NCBI GenBank assembly: GCA_034008185.1
Contig: CM067081.1
Location: forward strand, 156,890,258-156,954,257
Source of the DNA: Gorsachius magnificus
Taxonomy: Eukaryota; Chordata; Aves; Pelecaniformes; Ardeidae
DNA length: 64,000 nucleotides
Direction: 5' to 3'
The position numbers and the translations under genes are program-made. Under the pieces are notes generated by a model, which had not been told where the DNA came from, did no database searches, and saw only the letters and a program-made list of their open reading frames with translations. Shown piece by piece: positions 48,501 through 61,330 of the stretch. Positions within the stretch are counted from its first letter, which is position 1; every line of letters begins with the position of its first letter.

Positions 48501-50929
48501 TCAGTGTCCTTATAAGCTTTTCATTGATTTCCATGGGACTGCGTTGTCAGTGTGAGCAAACTTGCTCCGGTCCCTCTTCTCAAAGGCACTGGGAGTCTGG
48601 AACTGTTTTAATTTGAGACTTGAAACTGCTCTTTGGATCTTTGAGAGTCTTCATAGTTAGTGAATATTCAACTTATTAGCAGGGCACCTTTTTCCATCTC
48701 TGTACTTCTGAGTGCAGCTTTTTGCAACAGCTGCTTGCTGACCTTAAGAAATAAGTGTCTCTGTTTCTGAGTGTATTCAGGCAAAAACTACCTGGCACTG
48801 TCAACAGTAATGTCTTAATAAATTTTAATTTATCGGAATGCTTATTGTTCCACAGTTACCATTTCTACAAGGCAGATTTTTATAGGCATTTAATTTTTTT
48901 TTGTTTTGTTTAGAATGAATCAATATTTGGGAAACTGTGCTGACTTCCATAGCATTAACACAGTGTATTCACAGATGTGAAAGTGTCATGACTTGGCTAA
49001 AGTCTAACTTCTTCAGAGACAAATTCGATGTGAATGGAAACTTTTTTCTTCCTTTAGAAATAAACATATAGAGCAGAAGTGCCCAGTGCTTTTATGAAGA
49101 AATTTATACAGTTGATCAAGTGCAACTAGTATGTCAATTCTACCTCTGTATAGGGTGAGCGTATTTCTGAATTCTTAAATTGTTTCCATTACTTTCTAGA
49201 AGTGACAGGTAGTTTATCTTGTACTGTACCATATAACTAACTCTAAAAGTCGTTCAGAGAATTGGAAGAAATTAGATCCATGTTGCTTTTCCCAAAGCCA
49301 GCACTACTGTATTTTGTTTGACTCTGTTGCCAGACGTACTGTATCAAATCCAGCCTGACAAAGCTGCTGCAGTTGTCCTTGTGTGAATGTCACTTCAGCA
49401 AGGTTTTTTCCTCTCAAGCCTTTTGGGCTGATGCCTATGTATTATGTATGAACTCCACGGTGATCCTGAGGGAGTTAAGGACAGGGTTGGGGGACGCAAG
49501 GGTTTGAATCTGATGGTTTTTCTTGCAGATTGCTCACGTTGTTCAAGGCAAATGTTTGAGTTCAGTGCGTGACTTGGGTAAGTGTCAACGTATATAAAAT
49601 CAGGTGTGGATGCGCGGGTGAAGGGCCCAGCTCAAATCAATAAAAAGAGCAGGAGTTTTCCCCTTTGCATTAAGGAAATAAAATTAAGTTTGGGAGTTCT
49701 GTTTTTGTGTAGACGTGATGTGTTTATGACTCCAAAGATGAAGAGATGGCTGTGGTGGGTCACTTAGATTGAGCAGCCACCTACTGTTATTACAAGGGTA
49801 ATGTTTCAAAGCACACTCGTGTTTTGTTGGATGCTCCTGTTCCCTGTGGAGCCCGTTCATGTAAGATCTTTGCAGACGAGGTATGTATTTGTCCTTACAG
49901 TCCCAATTCAAACTGTAGGGTTTGGTTAATTCCTTCTTATTTCTGTTTTGGTATCCAGTTACAGATAGCATCCTTTTGTTGTGGGCAGAATGCTTACATG
50001 TCATGAAGTGGTGTTTCTGGCACAAGCCTCGTGTTCTAACTAGAAGATGAGACCACCAGAGACTACAGCAAACCAGCGAGAGAATTCAGTTCCTAATTAT
50101 CTCTGGCTCATGCCTCCAGATAGAGGGATTTTCCTGGATTCCAATTTTGTGAATGTAATCAGTGGAGGATGCAGAGTGTTCCCCTTTCATGTAATTGTTT
50201 GGCACCTGAAGCTGAGGTTTTATGAATAAATCAAAATTCTACCGCATATACACTTGGACTCCATGTCGTTTCTCTTGCATAATGTTGCTATCCCCCCATT
50301 TTTCATTTAATGCCGGATCGATAAGTGTGGTTTGTTGGCTTGTTCTCTCCGCATGCTCCTCAATGAGGAGTTAGTTGTCGGTGAAATTATCTGGAGTTAG
50401 ATCCATTCCCTACTGTCAAACTGAAGTCGTAGGTGAATGGCCCCTGTTAGATTTCAGCTCCCTCCCTGCTCTCCTCTTGGGTTGTCGCACCAGCTGTAGC
50501 ATTGCTAGGAAGTACCTAACGAAAGGCAGCCAGTGCACAAATAATGTGCATTTACGTGTAAGGAACAAGTGTGCGGAGGGTGGTGACCATCCCATGGCAG
50601 CACGCACCCTCTGCGATGCCCCTTCTGCGATGTCCTGTTTGGTCCCTGGGGGCTGGTGGGGAGCCCATCGCAGAGGACGCAGGGATTGCAGATGTGTCTG
50701 TGGGAGCTGGCTTGTTTCACCTGCTCTGCTCCGTGAACCTAGAGGATTGAAAAGCTTTGTGCTGGCAAGTCTTGGAGAGCCGGAGCAGGTGGCAGCATCC
50801 TCATTTCTGCGGCACGCTAACAGGACTTTGACTAAACAGCATAGTCTCAATAGGTGCAGCACAAGCATTTGCTATTTTGCGGCAAGCAAACTTTTGCGTT
50901 CATGTGAGTCAGGGAGGCTTCCCTCTATT

Positions 50930-51180
50930 AAAGAAATTTCCCTATCTTATGCATTTCACATTTAAATACCCAGTTTGGTTTTATTTTAAACCAATATGCT
51001 CTTTTTGGTTGCTTTTTACACCTTGCCCAATGTTGGCAGTAAAAGTAAATGACAGCTTTGCTTTTGGCCTTATTAATTTTGCATGTTAGAAATGAGGCCC
51101 TAAATGAGGCATTAACATTTAGCTTGTAAGCATCAGAAGGGGATGTTATTTAAAAGCTATAAAATTAGGTGGCTGCCACT
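50930..51180. promoter_or_regulatory. Candidate conserved non-coding stretch in intron 1
   Basis: Non-repetitive AT-rich sequence with phrases typical of vertebrate conserved elements, including TTATGCATTTCACATTTAAA, GGCCTTATTAATTTTGCATG and GGCATTAACATTTAGCTTG. The call rests on texture only, without an alignment. Confidence 0.22.
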
Positions 51181-53172
51181 GGAAACTTTGGAGTAAAATG
51201 TCACTAGAGCCTACTGACTGACATTGAGGCTAGATTTGGAAACATAATGTTTTAGGTTTTTTCCTCCTGACAAATTTGAATCTCGGGATTAAAAAAAGCT
51301 GAGCATGAGTGCTTATAAAATGCTGACTTAAAAAAAAAAAAGAGGGCTGCGCATACAAATGTGCGTGCATGTGTACCCACCCATTTTTTCTTTCCGTACA
51401 ACATCTGTAGTTGGTGGCCCCAGTAATCCAAATGCATTGGTTTCTGAAGTGCAAACCCTTTTCTCATAACAAGGCTGCTGTAAGGAATATGAAGTTCTTT
51501 GTTATTAAAAGAAATCCTAGAAGTGCCAAGGGCTTCACATAAAGGTGCCTTTGTTATTTTACTAATTGAAACGTATAGTCAGTGTGGTTTCTCATTTCTG
51601 TTATTTCTTCTCAATCTATATAGTGTTTGGAAACATCCAGCTTGAGAGAAGTAATGATTTTATGAATTCTTTCTAGGCTGTGGAAAAGCAGGAGTTTTTA
51701 TGGGGGTATATTAGGTTAAACAGTAAGGGATCTGCTTCAAGGTAGCCTTCATCTTGTTAGTGCCAGGCTGTAGACACTGAAGGATGACTTTGCGTCCGTT
51801 ACTATCAATCACTGCTGCAATGGCTTCACACTCCTATGAAAAAACGTAAAAGAAGGTGCTGGGGGAAATGGAAAATACAAACAATGCAATTGGGCAGAAT
51901 TTCTCACAGCGCTGCGATTGCAGGGGTTTGGGAGATGGTAACTAGCCAACAAATGGCGTGAAGGGTAGGTGGACCGCACCATGGAAAACCAGGTGTGAAA
52001 CGATCACATCCTGTAAATTATGTCAGCTCTTAACTTTGCAATGAGAAGTAGCCTTGATTTCAAGGATGTGAGTAAAGTGGTCTGCGTGTGGTTTTGCAGG
52101 ATCCCCCCCTGCCGCTTAGCTCTCTTCTCCAGCAGGTGAAAGAGGAGGATATGGTCCTCAGCCGTGCTTGGTCTGCACAAGACCTGCTGCTTTGGAAGTT
52201 GTCTCTGGTTAAAAGATGCCATCCTTAGTGTTCTTACTAGCATAAGATTGCGTCTTTTTATGTCACTTGGCTGGGTGGTGAGAGACGATGGTTTTTAATT
52301 GCAGAGTCGGCACATACTAATCTGCAAGGAATAAAATCAATCCACTTCTCAAACACATTGTACTCTCTAAAAAGCAGAGAACTGTGGGGTTTTGTTTTTC
52401 CTAGTTTGTTTTGTTTTAAAAGCCAACACTTTTTATTCATTTTTAAGACATTCTGCCAATTCAAGATACATTCTGTAAATGGTAAAAAGGTGGGTTTCAG
52501 GACCCTCAGTAATCCCTTCTGAAGTCACTTAACAAAGGACATACTTTGTAGGTAGTCATTTTCATGCTTTTTTGGCTGAGAAATGGTTATATAAGGGCGG
52601 TCAAAGAGTTTAAAATGGGTGACTTGTAGGGACTTTTGGATTAGGGAAGGTAGTCATATAATTAATAAGGTGGTTATAATTGGATCCCATGGATGATCTC
52701 TGCTGTAATACCTTGTCTTAAAACAAAGAGCTTTAGGTAGTTAAAATCCTTCTAGAGACTATTTGCCTTATTCTGCTTTAAAGTTGATTGGTATGCCAGC
52801 AGAACGAAAATGTCTGTATTATCTGGAGTGACCTGACATGGAATAGCACATTCTGCACCCACACTGGTGGGTACCAGGAGCTGAACGTGTACTTCTAGTA
52901 ATCTGTGTTTCTACAGCCTGTGTTGGAAGTGAGAGCGGAGAATTTATAGTAACTGAGTGGGAGGGAAGTAACACTTTTTAAATACTTGGTGATTAATAAA
53001 ATGTGTCAGTTGAGGTCATAAATATAAAACTGATAAAGCCTGTCTTGATTATATATTTTGGTCTTGATTAGTTTCTAAAATATATTTGAGTTTCCAGATA
53101 GGGATAAGCGCTTTCTCTTTGGAGTTAAGCGTGTGTATGTGTGCACATAATTATGAAGTTGATGTAACTGCT

Positions 53173-53500
53173 AATCATAGAATCGTTTAGGTTGGGAAAG
53201 ACCTTTCAGATCATCAGGCCCAACCGTTAACCTAACACTGCCAAGTCCACCATTAAACCATGCCCCTGAGCACCACATCCACATGTCTTTTAAATACCTC
53301 CAGGGATGGGTACTTGACCACTTCCCTGGGCAGCCCGTTCCAATGCTTGACAAGCCTTTTGGTGAAAAAATTTTTCCTAATGTCCAATCTAAACCTCCCC
53401 TGGTGCAACTTGAGGCCATTTCCCCTCGTCCTGTCACCTGGGAGAAGAGACCAACACTCCCCTCACTACGTGGCTGCTTTTCAGTTGATTTTAGTGAGCA
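53173..53500 (-). mobile_element. CR1 LINE, 5'-truncated, older subfamily
   Basis: The + strand starts AATCATAGAATCGTTTAGGT and runs through CCCAACCGTTAACCTAACAC, CACATCCACATGTC, TCCAGGGATGGGTACTTGAC and CCCCTCGTCCTGTCACC. This is the standard order of an avian CR1 3' end read antisense. Homology weakens after about 53452 but can be followed to about 53500. It belongs to the same subfamily type as the fragment at 25325 and is more diverged than the copies at 348 and 22373. It is antisense to CHST11 within intron 1. A 88-codon minus-strand frame inside it is only the CR1 tail. Confidence 0.93.
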
Positions 53501-54187
53501 CTGGGCCAGGTCTACTGTGCCAGAGCAGAGGCTTTTTTAATTGCATAAAGGGCACACATCCCCTGTGGTGGTAGAAATATAGGATTGCAGGCTTGGGTGG
53601 AGCTCCGAACTGTTTCTCCCCTGTAAATCTGGGTCAGCTCCATTGACTTGGTTATATCAATTCTGGATTGAAGCTACTGTAACGAAAAGCAGAATTTTTC
53701 CCTCTGCGTCTTCCTACGCAGCAATATACAATAGAATAACAGCCTTGCTTTTCTGCTTTCTCACTTACATGTCCTCCACCGAGTACTTCTGCATTCAAGT
53801 GAACGGTAGCTTTTTCCTCATAGAGATATATACTTGGAGTATTGAAGGGGGTGCTGTCTATTTTCATTAGTTTCAGTGGAAATGACATTGACAGATAAGC
53901 TATATGGAACCATTAACATGGAGGCCATCAATGTGATCGAAGTCTTCTGGTTCTGCTGTACAGTTTCTCTATCCCACGCAGAAAAGGCTATTAATATTTC
54001 TGGTGCGACAGCAGAAGTGTAATTGCATTAAAGAAAAAAATGGAAAAAAGTTGGGGCTTCTGGAGCTGTTAACTATTTTGAGATAAAACTCTTTTGAGAT
54101 ACTAAATGAGCTGAAATGGATAATATAAGACAGACATGATTTAATTAAAATCGTCTTCGTATTTGGCTATCTTGATTCAGCTTGCCT

Positions 54188-54208
54188 CCCCCCCCCCCCC
54201 CCCCCCCC
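54188..54208. repeat. C21 homopolymer
   Basis: Twenty-one consecutive C bases in intron 1. The length is probably variable and prone to sequencing error. Confidence 0.9.
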
Positions 54209-57200
54209 AACACATCAGCGTTTCTGGTGAGTCTTTCCCCATTCTGTTGACTGTTTCCCTAACATTTTCCTTAAAATCTTCCAGAGTAGAGAAAGGAGAA
54301 TTTTTGCAGAGGATGCCAGGACAGTTTGCAAAACAAAAACATACACGGGGCTATTGTGTCTGAATGATTAGTAATGCACAAAGCCTATACATCAGTATAA
54401 TGGCAGTGACTTACAGCCTCATCTATCTCAAGAATGCTGGAACCAGCAGGGTAACACGTTACTGTGAGAACTCTTTGTGCAACTAGAAATGTGTCTCATT
54501 CCCTCCATGTGGTTGGGCACCAAGGGAAACAGGCCATAATTCTTGCACGTCCAAACTAGCTTGGGTTGTTTCCCATTGCCAATCTTTACATAGACTTCCC
54601 CCCCGCCTTCGTTTTAGTTTTCTTTGTACTCTCGAGACTTTTTTGCTTGTTTCTGCATTCATTGGGATGTGATGTGTCCAAGAGAGATTTATTTCATGCT
54701 CCTATTCCAGCTGTGAGGGGATCTCTTGTCATCAGATCGTACCTCAACTGCTCTTACCTTGCCAGAATGGTAAATGCCTGGTGGACTTCTCCAGCATTGT
54801 GGGAGCCTGGAAACCCTGCTGAATGTCAAGCGATGTGTGTTGTATGTTGGTTAATGGCAAGTCTGTGCTTTCCTGCTGTCTGCTACAGTTGAAAGCTTTC
54901 ACTAGCAGCAAGTTAAGAACAATATTTCAGGAAATCTTTGAGAGTTTGGGGCCAAGTCTACTTCTGTGGTGGTAATACTGTGGCTTTCATCAGAAGGCTT
55001 AAAAATGTTCCACAAAGTAGGTCATACTTTCTTTTTCACTCTACAGCTAGGGCAAGTGAGGCACGGACAGGAAGGGTAATGTGTGTGGGGATTTGGTTGA
55101 TTGTTTCCCACCAGGTTGGTGACACATTCAGGAATAAAACATGAGGGTAGGATGGTTTTGTGGAGCTTGATGCTTGTATCATCTGAGAGCTGTGATCCCC
55201 TTTAGGGCTGGAATAGATCGTAGTACGAACTAGATGTCAGGCACAGCCAAAGTCCCAGCACTCAGCCCAAGGGACACCACTGCAGCCCTATCCAGGTGTG
55301 CTCTAGGCTTGTGAGGATGACTGTTGTGGATGGTCTTGTATGTTCTTCATGGTGCTCCTGCCAGGAAGATCCTCCTGCTGCAGATATGTAGGGCTTTGAG
55401 AGCTCCTTTTGAGCTCTCCTGTACAAGGTGTTGCCTCCATGGGACCATGAGTTGTGCCCCGGGTCGTCTGAGTCCTGATGCTAAGCTACAGCCATCCTCT
55501 GCTTGGTTTGTACTATAGAGCAGAGACATAAACAGTTCTTGCTTCTAATTTTTCACTGTGTTTTGCCTTTAGGTTTCTGAAGTGTAAATCTTCTCTGTGT
55601 ATGCCCTGACAAATGCTGAATGGCCTTTCTTTTCTGGATCAGAAGTTGAAGGCATACTTGAAGGAAAAACATCAAAGGCCCTCACTAGCTCTTGGGAAGT
55701 AATTCTAGTTAGTGGCTTCTAATACTTCAGCATTGTGTGCCCAGCTTGAAGCCAGATTGCATAAATAGAGCTTGGAAGCAAGCGGCAAAACATCCTCCTT
55801 TTCAAGTTGGCTATGACAAAGTTTGCGGCGTAGGAACATCTGACATCTTTTGTGCTTCATCACTTGAGAGGTGTAGTCACTGACTGGGAGCGTAGCATTG
55901 CCTAATGGAAGGGGGACGCTGCAGCTCGGGAAACTGGGGCTCTCCTGCTGGTTCTTTCCCGCCCCGTGCTGACAGCATTTCGGCTACCTTATTCTTCAGC
56001 TACCTTCTCCCTTGTACTATTTAAGCAAGAGGCAGCCATTTCTTTGTCTGGAAGGGTTATCCTCTCCGTAGTGTTCAACACCGAAAAGTGGTTGTCTAGG
56101 TGTAAGTGCCATGGCAGTGCCATTATGCAAACGTCTGTTGAGCTGTCTCGTTATGGTTTGGATGCAGACAAACTGAGATGGAGGCCATGCCTGTGCTCAG
56201 CAATCTCTTTTCTGGGCTAGCGAGCCTGTCTTACTCGAGATAGCATTGTGCTTGACAGCTTTTGCCAGTGAAAGATTTACTGGATTGATGCTCAATATCG
56301 GTGTCAAAAAGGCCTGCCTCTTCCCTTTTTGGTTTCTTTTGCCTTTGTACCCAAGTCTTCTAGAGGTTTTCCTGGCAAATCTAAGGTTATTTAGTAAGAA
56401 AAAAAAAAAAAAGAGGAGAGCACATAAAATAAAACCATACCCTTTCTGTGGCCTTCCTGTCAGCAAAGCTCTTAAGTATCAATCAAGGCTGATATGCATG
56501 ATTCACCTGTGATAACATAGCTGTGAATTAAAATATTGCCTCTCTGCAAAATATATTCTCCCTGCATTTTGCTCATTATTATTTTATTGTAGTTTTAAAG
56601 TCAAAGTTCCTATTGCTTATCAAAAAGGTAACATCAGTGGTCTGTGTGAGGGGCTGCAGCTGCTGGCTGATGCTCACCCAGATCCTTCCCTTTTAGACCT
56701 CCCATGTTCTCTGTGGTGGCTGTGGGACGTTGCTGGTGTTCATTCCTTGAAACAGAAATCTCTGGTATTAGCATTTCATGAATGTGTTTGCTACTGCTCA
56801 GAACAGCCTCAGATTTAAATCTGGCATCTTTTTCAGTTCCTGGAGAGGTCTGGGGCATCAGAAGTAATGCTTCATGCCATGCTGTTCAAGGGGGGGAAAG
56901 TGATGGTACTTAACATGTTTGAAAGGGTATTTTCTACCTCAGTCTTGGGAACGTAAACAAAAAACTTCCCGCCTGTCTTGCTGAACCTGTGTGACTGTTT
57001 CCCACAAGTGCACAGGACTAACAGTAGCAGTCCATGAGCTGCAGCGAGGTATTTTGGAGAGACAGACCTTTTGTCAGTGCCACAAGACATCTAGGAATAC
57101 TTTTCTTCCCGTCTTTTCCCTCCCCTGCTGATCCATAAGCCTCTGTCCCCCCCTCATAGTCAAACAAGCACAGCCAAAAATGTACCTGCATCTGTGAAAT

Positions 57201-60200
57201 TCTGGGATTCGTTTGCTTCTTGCTCATTGGTCAGAGATTAATTTTGCATTGAATTAGGAAAAACGTTGCTCTGCCACACGTTGTGGCTGGTACAAGGTTG
57301 CCTGCACACTGCATCTGCATTTGCGTGTTCAGGAGATGGGCTACTTTAAAACTTCAATTATAGCCTAAAAATACGTATGGAATCTTTTTTCCACATCTAA
57401 CTTCCTTGCTGGAAATAGCAGGGTTGTGTCACGTTTGTCATCTTTTCTAGCTGTAGGCAGTTTTAAGCACGACACAGTCATGTAGCAAACTGGAAAAACA
57501 TACACCCATCATCCTCAAGTGAAGGGCACGTAGGAACGGCACTATGGCCGCATCAGATACCACGTACGTGGAAATTTGAGGAGCTGATTTTTGAGCAGAC
57601 AACCAGTGTTTATGTGTTTAGTTTGTGTAGTAGCCCTTTCAGTTCCCATCTGTTCTGTGCCCTTTGGCAAGTGGGTTTACCATTTTTTAACAAACGAAGG
57701 CATTGTCGAGCTCAGGGACTAAGACTCAGATTTTATTTTACTTGCTGCTCTCTTCGTATCTGTTATAAGATGATCCTTAGGGAAAGGAGGTTGACCTCAG
57801 GAAGGAAGGAAGCTTTATCTTCCCGGGCTGCCAGTAATCTGTCGCTACAATACAAGGTTGAGAGGTCAAAATTGCAAGTTAAGCGCTTATGACCCGAATG
57901 TATCTCACTTTCTGATACGCAAGTGTGACAGCTGCAAGGGGTCATGCTGTAAACGACCATGATTGGAAAACCCTGTGTTTGTGTTTCTTCATCCACGGCT
58001 ATAGTATGGTTGGGACTTCTTGTTAAGGACTTTTATCCGGAACAGAAAGTGCAAAGATTGGAGTTAATGTTCAATTGGACCATAGCGATTAGCTGGCAGG
58101 AGGGACAGAGGTCAGCTGGTTCCTGCTTGGCTTTAATCTCTGTCCTTGCTCTTCTGCAGCACCAGGATACTTTCTACCTTCGTGGCTCTGCTGAAGCCAA
58201 GTCCCGGGGCAGGCACACCACAGACCCCCAGATCTCGATGGCAGGAGTCTGTCGTGCCGATCATGCAGTGGCGACACCGACACATGTCATAGAGCTGCTC
58301 TGGACCTGTCCGGTTCAGTGTAGGTAGGGGGTAGCCCCACCATAACAGAATAGCAAGTTATTGCTGGAAACAGCTGCTGGCTACCAAGGTTGGTAATTCT
58401 GACTGATTTATTCAGACTCATGTGTGAGCCTGTGCTTGACCCCAGTTACCACTTCACTTCTGAATTGTTTTGAAATGGGCTTCTGTGCGGATGTAGGCTT
58501 CATGGGAGCTCCAAGGTATGGATGGAGAGAACGCTCACACTTCCATTACTACTGAAGTAAGGATACACATGTCCATGTCTGCGGCACGGGTGAGCCAAGC
58601 ATAGATGGTCCACAGACTCCCACTTGTGTTCTTCACTGCCTATCTCAAACCGCCTTGTAGCAACACCATGAGCTTGTGCTAGCTAAGCTGGTCAGCTGGC
58701 TTCCTTCCTAGGACTGGCAGATGTGCTGCTTCGCAGGGCGTTAGGCTGAGCTGCCACTGCGAGCGGTGCAGCCTCAGGGCATTTGTGTCAGGATGAGCTG
58801 TGCCCCAGCACTGTTCTTGGACAGTGATGCTCACGGTGGTGTCTGTGGGTAATCTGCTTCGTTGGGAGACTAGGTTGCAGTAAAATGGCCTAATCGGTAA
58901 AATTAACCTCCCTTCTAGCAACTGCCCACAACCATCCAGGAAGCTGTTGGAGGAGCTGGGAGTTGACCCTCTGTCACCAAGACCATCTCTTCCCTCCCAA
59001 CTTGCACGTCCCTGTTCTGCTGACCTTGCCCAAAGACATGGCCATTCGGTAGCAAACCTGGAGCTTCACAGGTTGAACAGACCCCAGGTGGATCGCCTTA
59101 TACTGGGGTGCGTGATTAAACTAGAGGCAGGAATCATTAATAGTGTCGTGTCCTTTCCACCTCTTTTATTGATTGCATCCAGAAGATTTTTACTTCCTGG
59201 TCAGAAAGTCAATGTGTTCCTTGCAAACTTTTAATGAGTTATTTTTACTGCAAGCTTGCTTCTGTTTATACCTTTTTCTTTTAACATGGGGGAATACAGG
59301 TGTCAGGGTGTAGCAGGAGTGGGGTTTCCCACGAGGGGTGATGAGATGGGAGTCCAAGGATGAGTCCAGGATGGGGACTACCCTCAATGATGGGGTGCAG
59401 ACCCACAGCACCCAAGCAGGGTTGTGACAGGCTCTGGCCATGGTCCCAAGTAGGGTGAGGTGACAAGTTGAGAATATGCCCACCCAGAAGACAGGGCTTA
59501 ACCATGAAAAAGGTATGAGATCCATCCAGGAAGACCAGCCAGTAGGTTTGGACATCAGGATAAAAGGCTGGGCATAGGGCCACCCGTGACATAACTTAGG
59601 TCAGGACTGGTTGCCCAGGCCTGAGCTTAAGTAAATCTCCAGGCTTGTGGACTGGGGCGGTTGGTCAGGGCAACTAAAGCCTGTTGGTGCCCTCAGAGCT
59701 CTGGCAGTAGGGTTGCTAGCTCATTTTTATGATCTGCTAACTTACCAGCTTCTGAAAAAAACTCTTTTGACAGGCATCACAGATGGCAGTGAGGTAGGCA
59801 GTGAGAAGAATTTGCTGTGCCAGTTGTTCCACCACCATGATCATAAGTGTTTCATGTTTTGTGCAGATGTAATGCACTGTGTTTAATCGTTGCTTTTAGA
59901 CTTTCCCAGTTTTGGGTGGTAAATGTGAAGATGCTTTTTGGGGGTGTAGGGGGGTGGGAATCTCAAAACAACATTGAAACACCTAGCAGTTATAGCCAGG
60001 AACACCCCATGCCTGCTGAGCAGCTACTTCTTCAGACCTGGTAAATTTAGTTAACCTTCAGATGGCCAGAACAACATCTGATGTAATCCTGGGATTTGCA
60101 GCATTGTTACAATATTTAAGCCTATGGTTTGGGTTTAAATGGATGGGTATAAGCGGATGAAAGGCTGGTGGGATATGAACGTGTAGGTTATCTGATCTTG

Positions 60201-60959
60201 TCCTGTTGAGGGGGAAGAGTCCCTACTAGGGGAATATATTTCAAAATGAATATTTATTCAAAGGAATACTAGTTACTTTCTGCTAAATGGATACACGTAG
60301 CCTGGCACGTGTTTGTAGGGGGCAGGACTGACTTTCCAAGCGTGCGGTCCCTGGCGGTGTTAGCTGGTGACGTGCAAGTACATTGAAGGTCCTGGGTTTT
60401 GTTGCTTTCTCCTCTTCTGCCGCAAACCTGCTGCCCTCTTTGTCTGGTTTGCTGGCTCTGGTGATGCTGGCATGCAAACTACACCAGCATGCAACTCCAT
60501 GCTGGGCTGTTCTTCACAGCTAATGTTGGTACGCCTCTTGAGCTGGAACTGCTGGTGAAGTAGGCAAAACCTTATCAAAGCACATGCCTAATTGGATTTT
60601 TAGATCCTGCTTTAAAAATGTTGGATTTTCAAATGCTCCCATTAGTGGGCAATAGTACTGAGGAGAAATGTGTCACCAGGTAGTTCTTTGAGTCAGAATT
60701 TAAGTATAATTAAAAAGAGATTACTGAACTCAATCATATTAAAATAAATGCTTTCATTAAATAAAGATCACCACTGGAACCCGTGGATGCATGTAGGAAG
60801 TGTGCTGGCCCATCGCCTGCAGCTTGATGTTAAGGCAAGACAAGCATTTTTGCAAGTATGGACAAAGAGAGCTGATGCTCACCAGGACGTCCTTGCTGTT
60901 GGCTGTGCAGAAGGTTCGTTTGGAGGGAGGGGAGTGTAATTCCAAAAGAGTAAGCCGAA

Positions 60960-61330
60960 GAAACATATGTGGCTTCAGCCAGGAAGGGTCAACCTGACTG
61001 GCAACAGATTCCACGGTCTGCATTGGAATAATAAGCAGAGAAGTAAAATTATAATTATTAATATACATTTTTATCCTTTTGCCATGTATCCGAGTTAATT
61101 TGCAAATGAATATTCTTTTGCGGTGTTGCCTGTCCATCAGGTGCATTTCACTCTGCCAGTCACCACTTTAGGATTGGGTTATCAGTGCTAACAAATACTT
61201 CAAATTAAATTAGGAGGTAACAGGCACAAGCGAGAGCAGTTTATCTCCAGTTATAAGGCCAAGTTCCCCTAATTCTCAATTATGTGTTGCTCAATTCCAT
61301 TATGACAGGAATTTATTAAACTTGTCTTAT
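60960..61330. promoter_or_regulatory. Candidate conserved enhancer-like stretch in CHST11 intron 1
   Basis: An AT-rich, non-repetitive stretch holding a TAATTA homeodomain core (61052-61057), a perfect palindromic octamer-type site ATTTGCAAAT (61098-61107), GAATATTC (61109-61116) and a CAGGTG E-box near 61139. Such motif density over about 350 bp resembles conserved vertebrate enhancers. No alignment was available to test this. Confidence 0.3.

Noticed and set aside
55398..55418. Eight-bp perfect hairpin GAGAGCTC / GAGCTCTC with a 5-base loop.
   Set aside because: Short hairpins of this size occur by chance, and there is no terminator or RNA context in a vertebrate intron.
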